Of a DNA stretch of 64,000 nt, positions 63,607-64,000 are shown piece by piece. Made by a program: the position numbers and the translations under genes. This DNA is from Raphanus sativus (taxonomy: Eukaryota; Streptophyta; Magnoliopsida; Brassicales; Brassicaceae): the NCBI RefSeq assembly GCF_000801105.2, contig NC_079518.1, forward strand, positions 11,540,106 through 11,604,105, in the 5' to 3' direction. Every line of letters starts with the position of its first letter. Position 1 is the first letter of the stretch. The notes under the pieces are model-generated. The model did no database searches. It saw nothing but the letters and a program-made list of their open reading frames with translations, and was not told the DNA's origin.

Positions 63607-64000
63607 GTTTGAGTGATTAAAATGAAATATCAACACAGCAAATTTGTTGCGTGAAAAAAAAATGTCGCTTGAATTTGGGGTGAAAAAAACATTGCTACAA
63701 TTTTATCAATCATTTATAACATGCATTTTCGCTATGTTAAAGTTCCATAAGTTTTTGAAGTTTTATCTATCTTATGTAATGTTCAAACCACTAAACTCTC
63801 CCAAATCTAGAACATATGCAATTGATTGATAAAATTGTAGATAAACCTTAATGTGATTAGTGCACCGTTTTTTACCATCATCTTTTGACGTTTCTTTTAT
63901 TTTTGTCAACTTTTTTTGACGTTTTCTACACTTTTTTAACTTCTAAAATTTCTTGCCATGATGCCACTAATTTTTTTTACAACCCTTATATTTAAAATAA
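63607..64000. other. Terminal AT-rich interval
   Basis: Nothing recognised to the end of the window. Confidence 0.5.

Overview
This window is nuclear DNA from a plant. The evidence is spliced genes with GT-AG introns, plant-only families (cysteine-rich receptor kinases, STAY-GREEN, ACR proteins, CYP706A, defensin-like peptides), AT-rich intergenic DNA and many non-autonomous transposons (Helitrons, hAT, MULE, Stowaway, Tourist-like, a tRNA-derived SINE). Protein similarity and gene order recalled from Arabidopsis chromosome 4 (about At4g23xxx descending to At4g22690) point to the Brassicaceae, most likely Brassica or Raphanus. Species cannot be fixed from the sequence alone.

Layout. 0.2-11 kb: a cluster of cysteine-rich receptor-like kinase (CRK) genes with one apparently intact copy (380-2976, +), one inverted ectodomain-only pseudogene (3276-4045, -) and one nearly complete copy with a 1-base frameshift (7560-10442, +). 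11-25 kb: a tandem triplication of the chlorophyll magnesium-dechelatase gene SGR1/NYE1 (12427-13689, 19346-20421, 23691-24793, all + and all with intact four-exon frames). Pieces of CRK 3' ends lie after copies 1 and 2. Each copy has a different transposon just upstream of a shared G-box/ABRE, and copy 2 also carries a MULE-like insertion downstream. 25.6-28.9 kb: an intact 17-exon TPX2-like microtubule protein gene (-). 30.7-31.1 kb: remains of a SNARE-associated/VTT membrane protein gene (-). 32.1-32.5 kb: a two-exon defensin-like peptide gene (-). 34.3-36.5 kb: ACR7, four ACT domains (+). 38.8-40.2 kb: an At4g22758-like gene (-). 42.4 kb: tRNA-Lys(CTT). 43.05-44.3 kb: a decayed MLF-type gene (+). 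44.5-44.9 kb: a decayed KAE1/GCP1 fragment (-). 45.5-47.2 kb: a CCCH/WD40 (ZFWD) gene (-). 49.4-50.4 kb: a truncated OEP37-like pseudogene (+). 51.3-52.9 kb: a CYP706A cytochrome P450 (-). 53-64 kb: gene-poor, with an 883-bp tandem duplication, a clean hAT MITE, a SINE and two Helitrons.

How the genes relate. They are not an operon-like system. They form a conserved Arabidopsis-collinear block thinned by gene loss: FZR2, PGRL1A, LDOX, BASS6, AHL2 and SMO1 neighbours, recalled from Arabidopsis, are not seen. The most unusual part is the compound SGR1/CRK tandem array, which expands a normally one- or two-copy switch for chlorophyll breakdown and keeps the hormone-responsive proximal promoter in all three copies. 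All locus names and family comparisons are from memory; no database search was run.
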